Source: an uncultured Clostridium sp. (GTDB taxonomy: Bacteria > Bacillota > Clostridia > Lachnospirales > Lachnospiraceae). Taken from it: a stretch of 64,000 bases of DNA. The translations under genes and the position numbers were made by a program. The first letter of the stretch is position 1, and the number at the start of each line of letters is the position of its first letter. This document shows positions 34,712 to 44,488 of the stretch, piece by piece. The notes under the pieces were generated by a model. The model searched no databases. It saw only the letters and a program-made list of their open reading frames with translations, and had not been told where the DNA came from. The stretch covers positions 52,384 to 116,383 of the forward strand of contig UPYT01000009.1 in NCBI GenBank assembly GCA_900538475.1, given 5' to 3'.

Positions 34712-36829
34712 TTAATTTTTATGCTCGCTGATGATCTTCTCCTGTACGGACTTCGGAACCGGCTCGTACTTCTCGAAGAACATGGAGTAGTTACCACGAC
34801 CCTGAGTTCTGGAACGCAGGTCTGTGGAGTAACCGAACATTTCGGAAAGCGGAACCATCGCTCTTACGATCTTACCGCCGCCTACATCATCCATACCCTC
34901 GATACGGCCACGGCGGGAGTTGATATCACCGATAACATCACCCATGTAGTCCTCAGGCATGGTTACTTCTACCTTCATGATCGGCTCAAGCAGAATAGGA
35001 CCTGCTTTCTGCATAGCTTCCTTGAATGCCATAGAACCGGCAATCTTGAATGCCATTTCGTTGGAGTCTACCTCGTGGTAGGAACCATCGTATACAGTAG
35101 CCTTGATACCCAGTACCGGGAATCCAGCAAGGATACCGGACTTGGAAGCCTCTTCGATACCAGCGCCGACAGCCGGGATGTACTCCTTCGGAATAGCACC
35201 GCCGACAACGGCAGACTCGAACTTGAACAACTCTTCGCCGTTGGCATCCATGGGCTCAAAGTGTACTTTACAGTGACCATACTGACCACGTCCACCGGAC
35301 TGCTTTGCATATTTGCTGTCTACATCAACAGCCTTGGTGAAGGTCTCTTTGTATGCTACCTGCGGAGCACCAACGTTTGCTTCTACGTTGAACTCACGCA
35401 GCAGACGGTCTACGATAATTTCCAGATGCAGCTCGCCCATACCGGAAATGATGGTCTGGCCGGTTTCCTGGTTGGTGGATGCACGGAAAGTCGGATCCTC
35501 CTCTGCCAGTTTTGCCAGCGCCTCTGCCATCTTGCCCTGACCAGCTTTGGTCTTCGGCTCGATAGCGATATCGATAACCGGCTCCGGGAACTCCATAGAC
35601 TCCAGGATTACCGGATGCTGCTCGTCACAGAGGGTATCGCCAGTACCGGTGGTCTTGAAACCAACAGCTGCTGCGATATCTCCGGAGTAAACCTTCTCCA
35701 GCTCCTGTCTCTTGTTTGCATGCATCTGCAGAATACGTCCAACACGTTCTTTCTTACCCTTGGTAGAGTTCAGAACATAGGAACCGGAATTCATGGTACC
35801 GGAGTACACACGGAAGAATGCCAGCTTACCTACGAACGGGTCAGTCATAATCTTAAATGCCAGAGCGGAGAAAGGCTCCTCATCAGAGGAATGTCTCTCG
35901 ATCTCATTGCCATCCATATCAACACCCTTGATAGCCGGGATGTCTAACGGAGACGGCATAAATTCTACGATAGCATCCAGAAGCTTCTGAACACCTTTAT
36001 TTCTGTATGCAGTACCGCAGCATACCGGAACAGCTGCGCACTCGCAGGTTGCCTTGCGCAGTACTTTCTTTAAATCCTCAACAGCCGGCTCCTCGCCTTC
36101 CAGGTACTGCATCATCAGGTCATCATCCAGCTCGCAGATCTTCTCTACCAGCTCAGTGCGGTACAGCTCTGCGTCATCCTTCATATCCTCCGGGATATCA
36201 ATGATGGAGATGTCGTCGCCCTTATCATCGTTGTAGATGTAAGCTTTCATCTCGAACAGGTCAATGATTCCTTTGAATTCATCTTCTTTACCGATAGGCA
36301 GCTGAATGCAGATAGCATTCTTGCCCAGTCTGGTTTTAATCTGCTCTACAGCTCCATAGAAGTTTGCACCCAGGATATCCATCTTATTGATGAATGCCAT
36401 ACGGGGTACATTGTAGGTATCAGCCTGACGCCATACGTTCTCAGACTGAGGCTCTACACCGCCCTTAGCACAGAAAACACCGACAGCGCCGTCCAGTACA
36501 CGCAGAGAACGCTCAACCTCTACGGTGAAGTCTACGTGTCCAGGAGTATCGATGATGTTGATACGATGCTCCAGAGCGCCTTTTTTCGGCTTGCAGTTTT
36601 CCTGCAGGGTCCAGTGGCAGGTGGTAGCTGCAGAAGTAATGGTAATACCTCTCTCCTGCTCCTGTGCCATCCAGTCCATGGTAGCGGTACCTTCATGAGT
36701 ATCACCGATCTTGTAGTTTACACCAGTGTAATACAGAATACGCTCGGTAGTGGTAGTCTTACCAGCATCGATATGAGCCATGATTCCGATATTTCTGGTT
36801 CTCTCTAACGGATATTCTCTTCCAGCCAA
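34712..36829 (-). CDS. fusA: Translation elongation factor G
   Basis: 705 residues, starting at TTG 36829 with AGGAGG eight bases upstream; no in-frame ATG is better placed. GTPase motifs: [20 protein letters not shown] and NKMD. Domains II-V follow, ending [20 protein letters not shown]. It catalyses ribosomal translocation. It lies 15 bp after rpsG in the str operon. Confidence 0.98.
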   Translation of the reverse strand: MAGREYPLERTRNIGIMAHIDAGKTTTTERILYYTGVNYKIGDTHEGTATMDWMAQEQERGITITSAATTCHWTLQENCKPKKGALEHRINIIDTPGHVDFTVEVERSLRVLDGAVGVFCAKGGVEPQSENVWRQADTYNVPRMAFINKMDILGANFYGAVEQIKTRLGKNAICIQLPIGKEDEFKGIIDLFEMKAYIYNDDKGDDISIIDIPEDMKDDAELYRTELVEKICELDDDLMMQYLEGEEPAVEDLKKVLRKATCECAAVPVCCGTAYRNKGVQKLLDAIVEFMPSPLDIPAIKGVDMDGNEIERHSSDEEPFSALAFKIMTDPFVGKLAFFRVYSGTMNSGSYVLNSTKGKKERVGRILQMHANKRQELEKVYSGDIAAAVGFKTTGTGDTLCDEQHPVILESMEFPEPVIDIAIEPKTKAGQGKMAEALAKLAEEDPTFRASTNQETGQTIISGMGELHLEIIVDRLLREFNVEANVGAPQVAYKETFTKAVDVDSKYAKQSGGRGQYGHCKVHFEPMDANGEELFKFESAVVGGAIPKEYIPAVGAGIEEASKSGILAGFPVLGIKATVYDGSYHEVDSNEMAFKIAGSMAFKEAMQKAGPILLEPIMKVEVTMPEDYMGDVIGDINSRRGRIEGMDDVGGGKIVRAMVPLSEMFGYSTDLRSRTQGRGNYSMFFEKYEPVPKSVQEKIISEHKN

Positions 36830-36844
36830 AGCTTTGTCCTCCTA

Positions 36845-37581
<737 letters not shown>

Positions 37582-38004
37582 TTACTTCTTAGCTGCTTTC
37601 GGTCTCTTAGCGCCGTATTTGGAACGAGCCTGCTTACGGTTTGCTACACCTGCGGTATCCAGGGTACCTCTGATGATGTGGTATCTGGTACCTGGTAAGT
37701 CTTTTACTCTTCCTCCGCGGATCAGAACTACGCTATGCTCCTGAAGGTTGTGACCCTCACCCGGAATATAGCTGGTTACCTCGATACCGTTGGAAAGACG
37801 TACTCTGGCGATTTTACGAAGTGCAGAGTTCGGCTTCTTCGGGGTAGCAGTCTTAACTGCGGTGCAGACGCCTCTCTTCTGAGGAGAAGAAGTGTTAGTA
37901 GCACGCTTCTGTAAGGAGTTGTAACCTCTCTGCAGAGCCGGTGCAGTAGACTTCTTTGCTGCTGTCTGTCTTCCCTTTCTCACTAACTGGTTGAATGTTG
38001 GCAT
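37582..38004 (-). CDS. rpsL: Ribosomal protein S12
   Basis: 140 residues from ATG 38004 (AGGAGGTG eight bases upstream). Begins [12 protein letters not shown]; conserved [11 protein letters not shown] and [17 protein letters not shown] loops, which carry the Lys positions linked to streptomycin resistance in other bacteria, are wild-type. It controls decoding fidelity. First gene of the str operon, driven by a perfect promoter. Confidence 0.98.
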   Translation of the reverse strand: MPTFNQLVRKGRQTAAKKSTAPALQRGYNSLQKRATNTSSPQKRGVCTAVKTATPKKPNSALRKIARVRLSNGIEVTSYIPGEGHNLQEHSVVLIRGGRVKDLPGTRYHIIRGTLDTAGVANRKQARSKYGAKRPKAAKK

Positions 38005-38097
38005 TCTTTTCACCTCCTGTGATATTGTCTGTTGGTTGCTGTTTCTTTTCTTTCAGCTTTTACGCGCAAAAATATAAGCGATTTTGCACGCCATATC

Positions 38098-38126
38098 ATT
38101 ATATCCGGATTATAAATGGCTGTCAA
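38098..38126 (-). promoter_or_regulatory. Consensus promoter of the str operon
   Basis: Minus strand TTGACA (38121-38126), 17-bp spacer, TATAAT (38098-38103). About 95 bp of leader precedes rpsL. Confidence 0.85.
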
Positions 38127-38247
38127 GATACTTTTTCATTTTTTTACATCTTAATTCCGTTCAGCCCCTTGTGCCTTCTTTCCCCGTCATAAACAGGGAC
38201 ATCCTGGAATAAAATCAAGTAAATCTCCCAAAAAGGAAGCTGCTTAC

Positions 38248-38607
38248 ATGAATTCTTCCAAAACAGGAGCGCTCATACGCGCTCTTCTTGTTTCCTACAT
38301 GGTATCGGGCCTTCTGCTTTTAGCCCTTTCCTTCGCACTCTACCGATTAAAGCTAAAGGAGGCTCAAATCAACCAGGCCGTTTTCGCTGTCTATGGCATT
38401 GCCTGTCTGACGGGTGGTTTTGTATGCGGAAAAATAACTGGAAGCCGACGATTTTTCTGGGGACTTTCCAGCGGACTGCTTTATTTTGCAGTACTCTTTG
38501 TTCTCTCCCAGGCAGTAAGTCACGGTGCTTCTCCTATTTCCAGCCGGACAGCCACCGTGATGCTTCTTTGCACCGCTGCAGGCGCTATTGGCGGAATCCT
38601 CAGCTAA
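38248..38607 (+). CDS. TIGR04086 family membrane protein
   Basis: 119 residues with four predicted helices; the pattern ALLVSYMVSGLLLLALSF, then VYGIACLTGGFVCGKITGSRRFFWGLSSGLLYF, then a glycine-rich last helix GAIGGILS is that of the TIGR04086 clostridial membrane proteins. Function unknown. Divergent from the str operon. AAAGGAAGC lies before the ATG. Confidence 0.85.
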   Translation: MNSSKTGALIRALLVSYMVSGLLLLALSFALYRLKLKEAQINQAVFAVYGIACLTGGFVCGKITGSRRFFWGLSSGLLYFAVLFVLSQAVSHGASPISSRTATVMLLCTAAGAIGGILS

Positions 38608-38704
38608 ACCTTTTTTACAGGGTCCTTAGCACATCTCCATACCTGAATATGGCTGTGGACACTTTTCGGAAAAACCTCTTTTTTCACCGCACGTGCTTCC
38701 CCAC

Positions 38705-38797
38705 AGAGCGTTTTTGTTCTCATAGAACATAATTTCCTATGGCGATCCTCGCGGAACGTTTTTATGTCATAGGACACACTTTCCCTATGACACAAAA
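38705..38797. repeat. Hairpin-rich repeat family 2, copy 2 (partial, doubled)
   Basis: Two terminal modules in a row: GAGCGTTTTTGTTCTCATAG with AATTTCCTATGG, then GGCGATCCTCGCGGAACG and TTTTTATGTCATAGGA with TCCCTATGACACAAAA. It matches the right half of copy 1 at 2007-2130. It lies between TIGR04086 and the CNNM gene and supplies the U-tract of that gene's terminator. Confidence 0.65.
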
Positions 38798-38824
38798 GCA
38801 GGCGGGGCTTTATGCCTCGCCTGC
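38798..38824 (-). terminator. Terminator hairpin overlapping the CNNM gene stop codon
   Basis: GCAGGCGGGGC and GCCTCGCCTGC pair around TTTAT; the TAA stop (38810-38812) lies in the loop. Minus-strand transcript continues TTTTGTG. Confidence 0.65.
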
Positions 38825-40138
38825 CATGCTATGAACAGCAGCCCTCTCAGACTGTCTGTTTTTCTCTTCACTCTCTGCCTCCCGCTCAATAAACAGCCGG
38901 ATCTTATCAATTCTGTTTTTCTCTACATGCTCTACCACAAGGCGGATATTCTCACAGGAAACTTCCTCTCCCTCCTCCGGAAGGTGTTCCAGAAGACCAA
39001 TTACAAGACCACCGATAGAGTCGTAGTCCTCTGATTCCAGTTCCAGGCCCAAACGATCGTTCAAATCATCCAGCTTAGCGGAACCACTGACCAGATATTC
39101 GTCAGGAGCAATCTCCTTTACCTCGTCCTCCTCGTCCTCATCATACTCATCCCGGATATCACCAACAATCTCCTCCAGCATATCCTCCAAAGTAATCAGA
39201 CCTGCTGTAGCGCCGTATTCATCCAGAACAATAATAATATTGTTGGAGGTTTTCCTCATCTCCACCATCAGCTCTGCCGTCTTTTTATACTCATAAGTAT
39301 AAAGAGGCTGCCTTAACAAATCCCGCAGAGAGAACTTCTGCGCATTGTCATACAGGAGGAAATCCTTTACATTAATAATACCAATCACGTTGTCCGTGGA
39401 ATTTTCATAAACAGGAATTCTGGTAAAACGCTCCTTCCGGAACAGCTCAATCAGCTCCTTATAGGTGGCATTCACGTCCACCATTACCATGTCAATTCGA
39501 GGAACCATTACATCTCTGGCTACGGCGTCTCCGAAATCAAACACATTGTTGATCATCTTCTTTTCTTCGCTTTCAATCACGCCCTCCTCGTGGCTTACCT
39601 CCACAATGGTGCGCAGCTCATCCTCTGTAATGGCATCCGGCTTTTTGTTCGGATCCACCCGCAGAAGAAACATTACTGCCGTAGACAGTTTGTTTACCAG
39701 AAAAATCACCGGCGTCAGCAGACGCATCAGCCAGTACACAATCCCTGCATAAGCCAGGGAAAGACGCTCAGCATTGAGCGTTGCCATGGTCTTCGGTGTA
39801 ATCTCACCAAACACCAGAATCAGCAGGGTCAGCACACCAGTTGCCACACCGACGGCTTTGCTGCCGAATAACTCCATAGTCAATGTGGTCATCATAGACG
39901 ATGCCGAAAGGTTTACAATGTTGTTGCCTACCAGAATCATACTGAGCATTTTCCCGGGGTCCTCTATCACCTTCATCAGGGTAATGGCTTTCTTATCCCC
40001 TGCCTCAGCAAGAGTTCGGATTCTCATCTTGCTTACGGTAGTAAGCGCCGTCTCTGCCGAAGAGAAAAATGCTGATAAACTTAACAAAAGAATCACAAGA
40101 ACCAATCGTATGCCCACACTGTCGCCTGAGTCTAACAT
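38810..40138 (-). CDS. CNNM/hemolysin C family transporter with CBS domains
   Basis: 442 residues. The N-terminal DUF21 membrane domain has helices at about 8-28, 60-80, 90-110 and 130-150 (FFSSAETALTTVSKMRIRTL at the start). Two CBS domains follow (MVPRIDMVMVDVNATYKELI; VIGIINVKDFLL), then an acidic linker and a CorC_HlyC C-terminal domain (DEYLVSGSAKLDDLNDRLGL). Family members are implicated in Mg2+ or Na+ transport in the membrane. Monocistronic; ends in a hairpin. Confidence 0.9.
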   Translation of the reverse strand: MLDSGDSVGIRLVLVILLLSLSAFFSSAETALTTVSKMRIRTLAEAGDKKAITLMKVIEDPGKMLSMILVGNNIVNLSASSMMTTLTMELFGSKAVGVATGVLTLLILVFGEITPKTMATLNAERLSLAYAGIVYWLMRLLTPVIFLVNKLSTAVMFLLRVDPNKKPDAITEDELRTIVEVSHEEGVIESEEKKMINNVFDFGDAVARDVMVPRIDMVMVDVNATYKELIELFRKERFTRIPVYENSTDNVIGIINVKDFLLYDNAQKFSLRDLLRQPLYTYEYKKTAELMVEMRKTSNNIIIVLDEYGATAGLITLEDMLEEIVGDIRDEYDEDEEDEVKEIAPDEYLVSGSAKLDDLNDRLGLELESEDYDSIGGLVIGLLEHLPEEGEEVSCENIRLVVEHVEKNRIDKIRLFIEREAESEEKNRQSERAAVHSMAGEA

Positions 40139-40260
40139 AAAATACTATCAATCTCCTTTTTTTGTAAATTGCCTATCATTGTACAATGTTTCCTATCTTC
40201 TGTCAACCAAAGAGCCTTCTGTTTTCCCGGATTTTCCCTTGTTTTTACAAAAAATTTATG

Positions 40261-40413
40261 GTAACTATTCAGGACAGCGGGAGAGCTGGCAGAAAAATTC
40301 GTGTCAAGCTTGCTTGTAAGCGAGTTTTCCTGCCGGCTCTCACATCGGAGGAATCTCCGATGCTTCTTGTCCGGCTTTGCCGGACAAGAAGATGCCCCGT
40401 CCTGAACAGTTAC
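40261..40413. mobile_element. GTAACAG-type MITE, second subtype, intact (153 bp)
   Basis: Ends GTAACTATTCAGGAC and GTCCTGAACAGTTAC. Three internal hairpins: GAGAGCTGGCAGAAAA with TTTTCCTGCCGGCTCTC, CATCGGAG with CTCCGATG, and CTTCTTGTCCGG with CCGGACAAGAAG. Perfect 8-bp duplication AATTTATG (40253-40260 and 40414-40421). Same length as the copy at 19918. It lies 13 bp past the lspA stop. Confidence 0.88.
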
Positions 40414-40425
40414 AATTTATGTTTA

Positions 40426-40929
40426 TCAGGAAAGGCACCGTCTTGATTTTTGCGGCATTTTCTTTTTGCCTCTGCCAGTCTCCGGAAGCTGGAGAATCAT
40501 CAGAAGAACCGTCCCGGCCAGTACAAACAGATCTCCCAGATTGAATACCACCTTTTTCAGAAATCCAAAACGCAGATTTGCATAATCTACCACATAACGG
40601 CGGACACAGCGATCATAGAGATTGCTGATTCCTCCTGCCAGCACCAGAACCAGACCTGCCTTCTGGCCTTTATGTCCCCGGTTCTGCATCAAGCAGAGCA
40701 AAAAACCGCTGAGGCAGGAAATCACAGCCAGCGGAACGCCTCTCACCATCTCTCCATGCTTTTCCATAAAGCCAAAGGGAAAGCCTCCATTGTGATTGCG
40801 GTACAGCCAGAGCCGCTCTCCTGTTTTTGCCACCGGCCGCGGAAAACTCTCCGGCTTCTGCCGTTCTATCCATTCCTTCACGATTAAATCTGCTGCTGCC
40901 AGCAGCGCAATAATTGCCGCTAATACCAT
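40426..40929 (-). CDS. lspA: Signal peptidase II (lipoprotein signal peptidase), divergent
   Basis: 167 residues, four membrane helices. Catalytic Asp residues are in GGISNLYDRCVRRYVVDY and FNLGDLFV, equivalent to the usual GNxxDR and FNxAD. The canonical Ala before the second Asp is Gly here, and the substrate-side motif is NHNGGFPFGF rather than N-G-A-A-F. It cleaves prolipoproteins before the lipidated Cys. Divergence suggests a second, specialised paralogue; a MITE lies just downstream. Confidence 0.8.
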   Translation of the reverse strand: MVLAAIIALLAAADLIVKEWIERQKPESFPRPVAKTGERLWLYRNHNGGFPFGFMEKHGEMVRGVPLAVISCLSGFLLCLMQNRGHKGQKAGLVLVLAGGISNLYDRCVRRYVVDYANLRFGFLKKVVFNLGDLFVLAGTVLLMILQLPETGRGKKKMPQKSRRCLS

Positions 40930-41035
40930 GCTGATGTCCCCCTGTTCTCTGTGATAGTTTTTATTTTACTATGTTCCAAAATATCCGTCAATTTATTCTC
41001 ATTTCTCCCTGTTCTTACATAATAATAATACAAAG

Positions 41036-41135
41036 GTAACAGTTCAGCCTTGCGGGGATTCAGTCAGGAAAACTCGTTGAAAGTTTGCTTTCATAAGAGT
41101 TTTAATGCCTGAATCCACATAAGGCGAACTGTTAC
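41036..41135. mobile_element. GTAACAG MITE, first subtype lacking the second hairpin (100 bp)
   Basis: Ends GTAACAGTTCAGCCTTGC and (shortened) GCGAACTGTTAC. Only the ATTCAGTCAGGAAAA hairpin module is present. Perfect 8-bp duplication ATACAAAG (41028-41035 and 41136-41143). Located directly before the ribosome site of the protease gene at 41161, so it is in that gene's leader. Confidence 0.88.
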
Positions 41136-41160
41136 ATACAAAGAATATTAAGGTGAAAAA

Positions 41161-42903
41161 ATGAAGCTCTGTGATTTTTCTCCTGCATCAGAGGATTTCG
41201 CGGATTTTATTGTCCGGTACCCTGCCCGTTCTCCCTGGCAAATGCCTGATCAGAAAGACCGTCGCTGTTTCAATTACGTCAGCCGTGATTTTGCCATTTT
41301 TCATCTTCCTCTGGAGCAGGCTCTCCCCTTAACCCTTTCCCGCTATTCCTACGAAAATATTCCAAAGCTTTACGGGCTTCAGGACACAACTGCTCTGGAA
41401 GTCAGCGGAATCTCTCCTGTATTTGAACAGCCTGCTTTAAATGCTGCAGGCCGCGGTGTTTTAATCGGCTTTATCGATACAGGCATCGACTATACCAACC
41501 CGCTGTTTCGCAAAGCTGATGGCACCACCCGTATCTATAACATTTGGGATCAGTCTGTTTCTGGAGAGTCAGCGCCAGAGCCAGTTCCAGGCTTTCAGCC
41601 CTTATATGGAACCGTCTACAGTCAGGAACAGATCAACCAGGCTCTTTCCTCTGAAGAGCCTTATAAAATTGTTCCAAGCCGTGATACAGACGGCCACGGC
41701 ACTTTTATGGCAGGCGTTGCTGCCGGAAACCAGATCAGTCTTCCGGAGCCTTTTTCCGGAGCGGCTCCAGAGTCTTCCCTTGCTGTAGTAAAATTAAAGC
41801 CCGCAAAACAGTATCTGCGGGACTTTTTTCTGATTCGCCCGGAGATCCCGGCCTATCAGGAAAATGATATTATGGCGGCTGTCAGCTATCTTCTGGGGCT
41901 GGCCAGCCAGTATCAGATGCCTCTGGTCATCTATCTGGGCGCAGGAACCTCTCAGGGAGCCCATGACGGCACCTCTCCGCTTTCCCTCCAGCTTCAGGAT
42001 CTAATTGGAACCCAGGGGTTCTTTCTGTCTGCAGGCGCAGGAAATGAAGCTGGCTATCACCACCACTATTTTGGAGGAATTTCCGAAAATCAGGATTTCG
42101 ATGATGTGGAAATTCGGGTAGGATCTGGAGACGCCGGCTTCTGCCTGGAAATGTGGGCAAAAAATCCAGAGCTGTACACAGTAGGCTTTGTTTCTCCCTC
42201 TGGGGAAATTGTGGAACGAATTCCTCTGGTTCTGGGAAATGACACCGTCATTCCCTTTCGCCTGGACTCCTCCCGGATTTCCCTGTCCTATCTGCCTAAT
42301 GAGACCAACTCCGGGAGTCAGCTGATTTTTATGCGGTTTGAAACGCCGGCTCAGGGAATCTGGCATATTCGTGTATATCCTGTCCTCTCTATCCACGGTC
42401 AGTTCCATATGTGGCTCCCCATGCATGGTTTTGTCTCAGAAGAGACGATTTTTCTCCGTCCAGATCCAGACACAACGATTACAGATCCGGGAAACGGCCT
42501 GATGCCTGCTACAGTCAGTACCTTTAATCACTCGAATAACAGCATTTATATTCACAGCAGCCGTGGCTACACCAGAGACGGACAAATAAAACCTGATCTG
42601 GCCGCTCCCGGCGTCCGTGTCCAGGGGCCTGCCATACAAACGGAAAAGGAAGCAGAAACAAAAACTCCGGTTCTTACATGGCGCACCGGTTCCTCTGTTG
42701 CTGCTGCCATTACAGCCGGTGCTGCTGCTGTTCTCCTCTCCTGGGGCATTACTGGCGGAAATGACAAAACTCTGACCAGTACCTCTCTGAAAGCCATTCT
42801 CATCCGCGGCGCTGACAGAAATCCCGGTTTTTCGTGGCCCAACCGACAATGGGGCTTCGGAATGCTGAATCTCTATCAGAGTTTTCTGCAGATGCGGGAA
42901 TAA
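41161..42903 (+). CDS. Subtilisin-like protease, Csp (clostridial) type
   Basis: 580 residues, no signal peptide. Triad: Asp in GFIDTGIDYTNPLFRK, His in DTDGHGTFMAGVAAG, Ser in TGSSVAAAITAGAAA. The insert TRIYNIWDQS and a jelly-roll-like domain between His and Ser (about residues 280-440) are as in the CspB/CspC germination proteases and their vegetative relatives in Lachnospiraceae. The Ser is intact, so it should be active. Cytoplasmic or spore-linked role not shown. The ribosome site is AAGG, weak. It converges with clpX, with both stop codons inside one hairpin loop. Confidence 0.85.
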   Translation: MKLCDFSPASEDFADFIVRYPARSPWQMPDQKDRRCFNYVSRDFAIFHLPLEQALPLTLSRYSYENIPKLYGLQDTTALEVSGISPVFEQPALNAAGRGVLIGFIDTGIDYTNPLFRKADGTTRIYNIWDQSVSGESAPEPVPGFQPLYGTVYSQEQINQALSSEEPYKIVPSRDTDGHGTFMAGVAAGNQISLPEPFSGAAPESSLAVVKLKPAKQYLRDFFLIRPEIPAYQENDIMAAVSYLLGLASQYQMPLVIYLGAGTSQGAHDGTSPLSLQLQDLIGTQGFFLSAGAGNEAGYHHHYFGGISENQDFDDVEIRVGSGDAGFCLEMWAKNPELYTVGFVSPSGEIVERIPLVLGNDTVIPFRLDSSRISLSYLPNETNSGSQLIFMRFETPAQGIWHIRVYPVLSIHGQFHMWLPMHGFVSEETIFLRPDPDTTITDPGNGLMPATVSTFNHSNNSIYIHSSRGYTRDGQIKPDLAAPGVRVQGPAIQTEKEAETKTPVLTWRTGSSVAAAITAGAAAVLLSWGITGGNDKTLTSTSLKAILIRGADRNPGFSWPNRQWGFGMLNLYQSFLQMRE

Positions 42904-42919
42904 TTTAACCCCGCATCTG
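42889..42919. terminator. Hairpin carrying both convergent stop codons
   Basis: CAGATGCGGG (42889-42898) and CCCGCATCTG (42910-42919) pair around an 11-nt loop that holds the TAA of the protease gene and the TAA of clpX. Both proteins therefore end in Q-M-R plus one residue. No long U-tract; probably a shared 3' structure. Confidence 0.6.
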
Positions 42920-44368
42920 AATCATAGGGCCGCCGCTTTTTTCCAAATAGGGGCGTGTAATGACTACAGAACCGATATTAGGATCCTTGGGAATTTCATA
43001 CATAATATCCAGCATATATTCTTCCAGAATTGCCCGCAGTGCTCTGGCTCCTGTTTCCCGTTTCAGAGCCTCTGCTGCAATCCACCGCAGAGCCTCATCA
43101 TCAAAGACCAGCTTCACCTCATCCATCTCCAGTAAACGGATATACTGTTTCAAAATCGCGTTCTTCGGTTCCTTCAAAATCCGAACCAGCATATCCTCTG
43201 TCAGCTTATCCAGAGTCACTACCACAGGCAGACGTCCTAAAAACTCTGGAATCATACCGAAGGCCCGCAGATCTTCGCTTGTTACCTGGCGAAGTACATT
43301 TTCTGCCTCATCCACACTGTCCTTGAGCTGAGCACCAAAACCCATGGAAGTCGCTTTTGCCAGCCTCTCCCTGATAATTGTTTCCAGATCCGGGAATGCG
43401 CCTCCGCAGATAAACAGAATATTATCTGTATTTACCGTCGCCATCGGTGACAGGGCATTTTTCTGATTGGAGCCTACCGGTACCTCAACTGTACTGCCCT
43501 CCAGAAGTTTTAGAAGTTCCTGCTGAACCGATTCTCCGCTGACATCTCTGGTATTGGTTTCTTTTTTCTTGGCAATTTTGTCGATCTCATCAATAAAAAT
43601 AATTCCGTGTTCTGCCCGCTGAACATCATTGCCTGCTGCTGCCAGAAGCTTTGACACAACGCTTTCAATATCATCTCCGATATAACCTGACTCTGTAAGA
43701 GAGGTAGCGTCCGCAATGGCTAAGGGCACATCCAAAAGCCTTGCCAGGGTTTTTACCAGATAGGTCTTCCCACTTCCAGTAGGGCCTACCATAAGAATAT
43801 TGGACTTTTCAATCCGCACGTCTTCCTGTGCCGCCTCCTGATTTTTTCCAGAATTTCTCAAATCCTCCGCGTATACCCGCTTATAGTGATTGTACACTGC
43901 CACAGAAATGACCTTCTTTGCCCGTTCCTGGCCAATCACATATTCATCTAATCTCTGCTTGATCACATGAGGCGCCGGAATGTCCTTCAATTCAAATTCC
44001 GGCCCTTCTTTTTTCTTCTTTTTCTTCAGCTGCTGTCTGGGAGCAATTCCTGCATGCTCCGTATCCACCCCCTCCGGCGGAACAGAGAAATTCATATTCA
44101 TATAGGGCATTCCCGATATTTTAGAAAAATCCACCTTGGATAAATCCATTCCCGGTATATTCATACCTCCGCCCATAATTGAATCGAATGCTTTCTGCAT
44201 ACAGTCATGGCACAGACACATATTGCCCGGCATCACAATCATACTGCCAGCCTTACTCTCCGGCCGACGGCAAATGTAGCAGATCTTCTCATACTCCTGT
44301 CCGTCTTTCTCCTCAGCCCCGGAATCCTTTCCCTCTTCTGTTCCGGTACGCAGTTCCTTTTCTTCCAT
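42905..44368 (-). CDS. clpX: ClpX ATPase, zinc-finger, extended form
   Basis: 487 residues, about 60 more than typical ClpX. N-terminal zinc finger CYICRRP ... CLCHDC (C4). A long linker (about 55-150) contains a Met/Pro-rich stretch and a KKKKKK run. The AAA+ core has Walker A GPTGSGKT, pore loop GYIGDD, Walker B IIFIDEIDK and sensor/Arg motifs FLGRLPVV. It unfolds substrates for ClpP or alone. No clpP or tig is adjacent, so this may be a second ClpX. Confidence 0.88.
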   Translation of the reverse strand: MEEKELRTGTEEGKDSGAEEKDGQEYEKICYICRRPESKAGSMIVMPGNMCLCHDCMQKAFDSIMGGGMNIPGMDLSKVDFSKISGMPYMNMNFSVPPEGVDTEHAGIAPRQQLKKKKKKEGPEFELKDIPAPHVIKQRLDEYVIGQERAKKVISVAVYNHYKRVYAEDLRNSGKNQEAAQEDVRIEKSNILMVGPTGSGKTYLVKTLARLLDVPLAIADATSLTESGYIGDDIESVVSKLLAAAGNDVQRAEHGIIFIDEIDKIAKKKETNTRDVSGESVQQELLKLLEGSTVEVPVGSNQKNALSPMATVNTDNILFICGGAFPDLETIIRERLAKATSMGFGAQLKDSVDEAENVLRQVTSEDLRAFGMIPEFLGRLPVVVTLDKLTEDMLVRILKEPKNAILKQYIRLLEMDEVKLVFDDEALRWIAAEALKRETGARALRAILEEYMLDIMYEIPKDPNIGSVVITRPYLEKSGGPMIQMRG

Positions 44369-44488
44369 CCTCTTAATCCCTTTCCTGAACCTTTACTTTG
44401 TACGCAAATACTCAGGGTGTATCAAAACACTCTGAGTATCTGCTTTCACCTGCTGTTTTCTATCCAGCAATTTCTATCTGACTCCTTT

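Noticed and set aside
34631..35947. 438-codon open frame on the plus strand
   Set aside because: Antisense shadow of fusA; low-quality composition and no start context.
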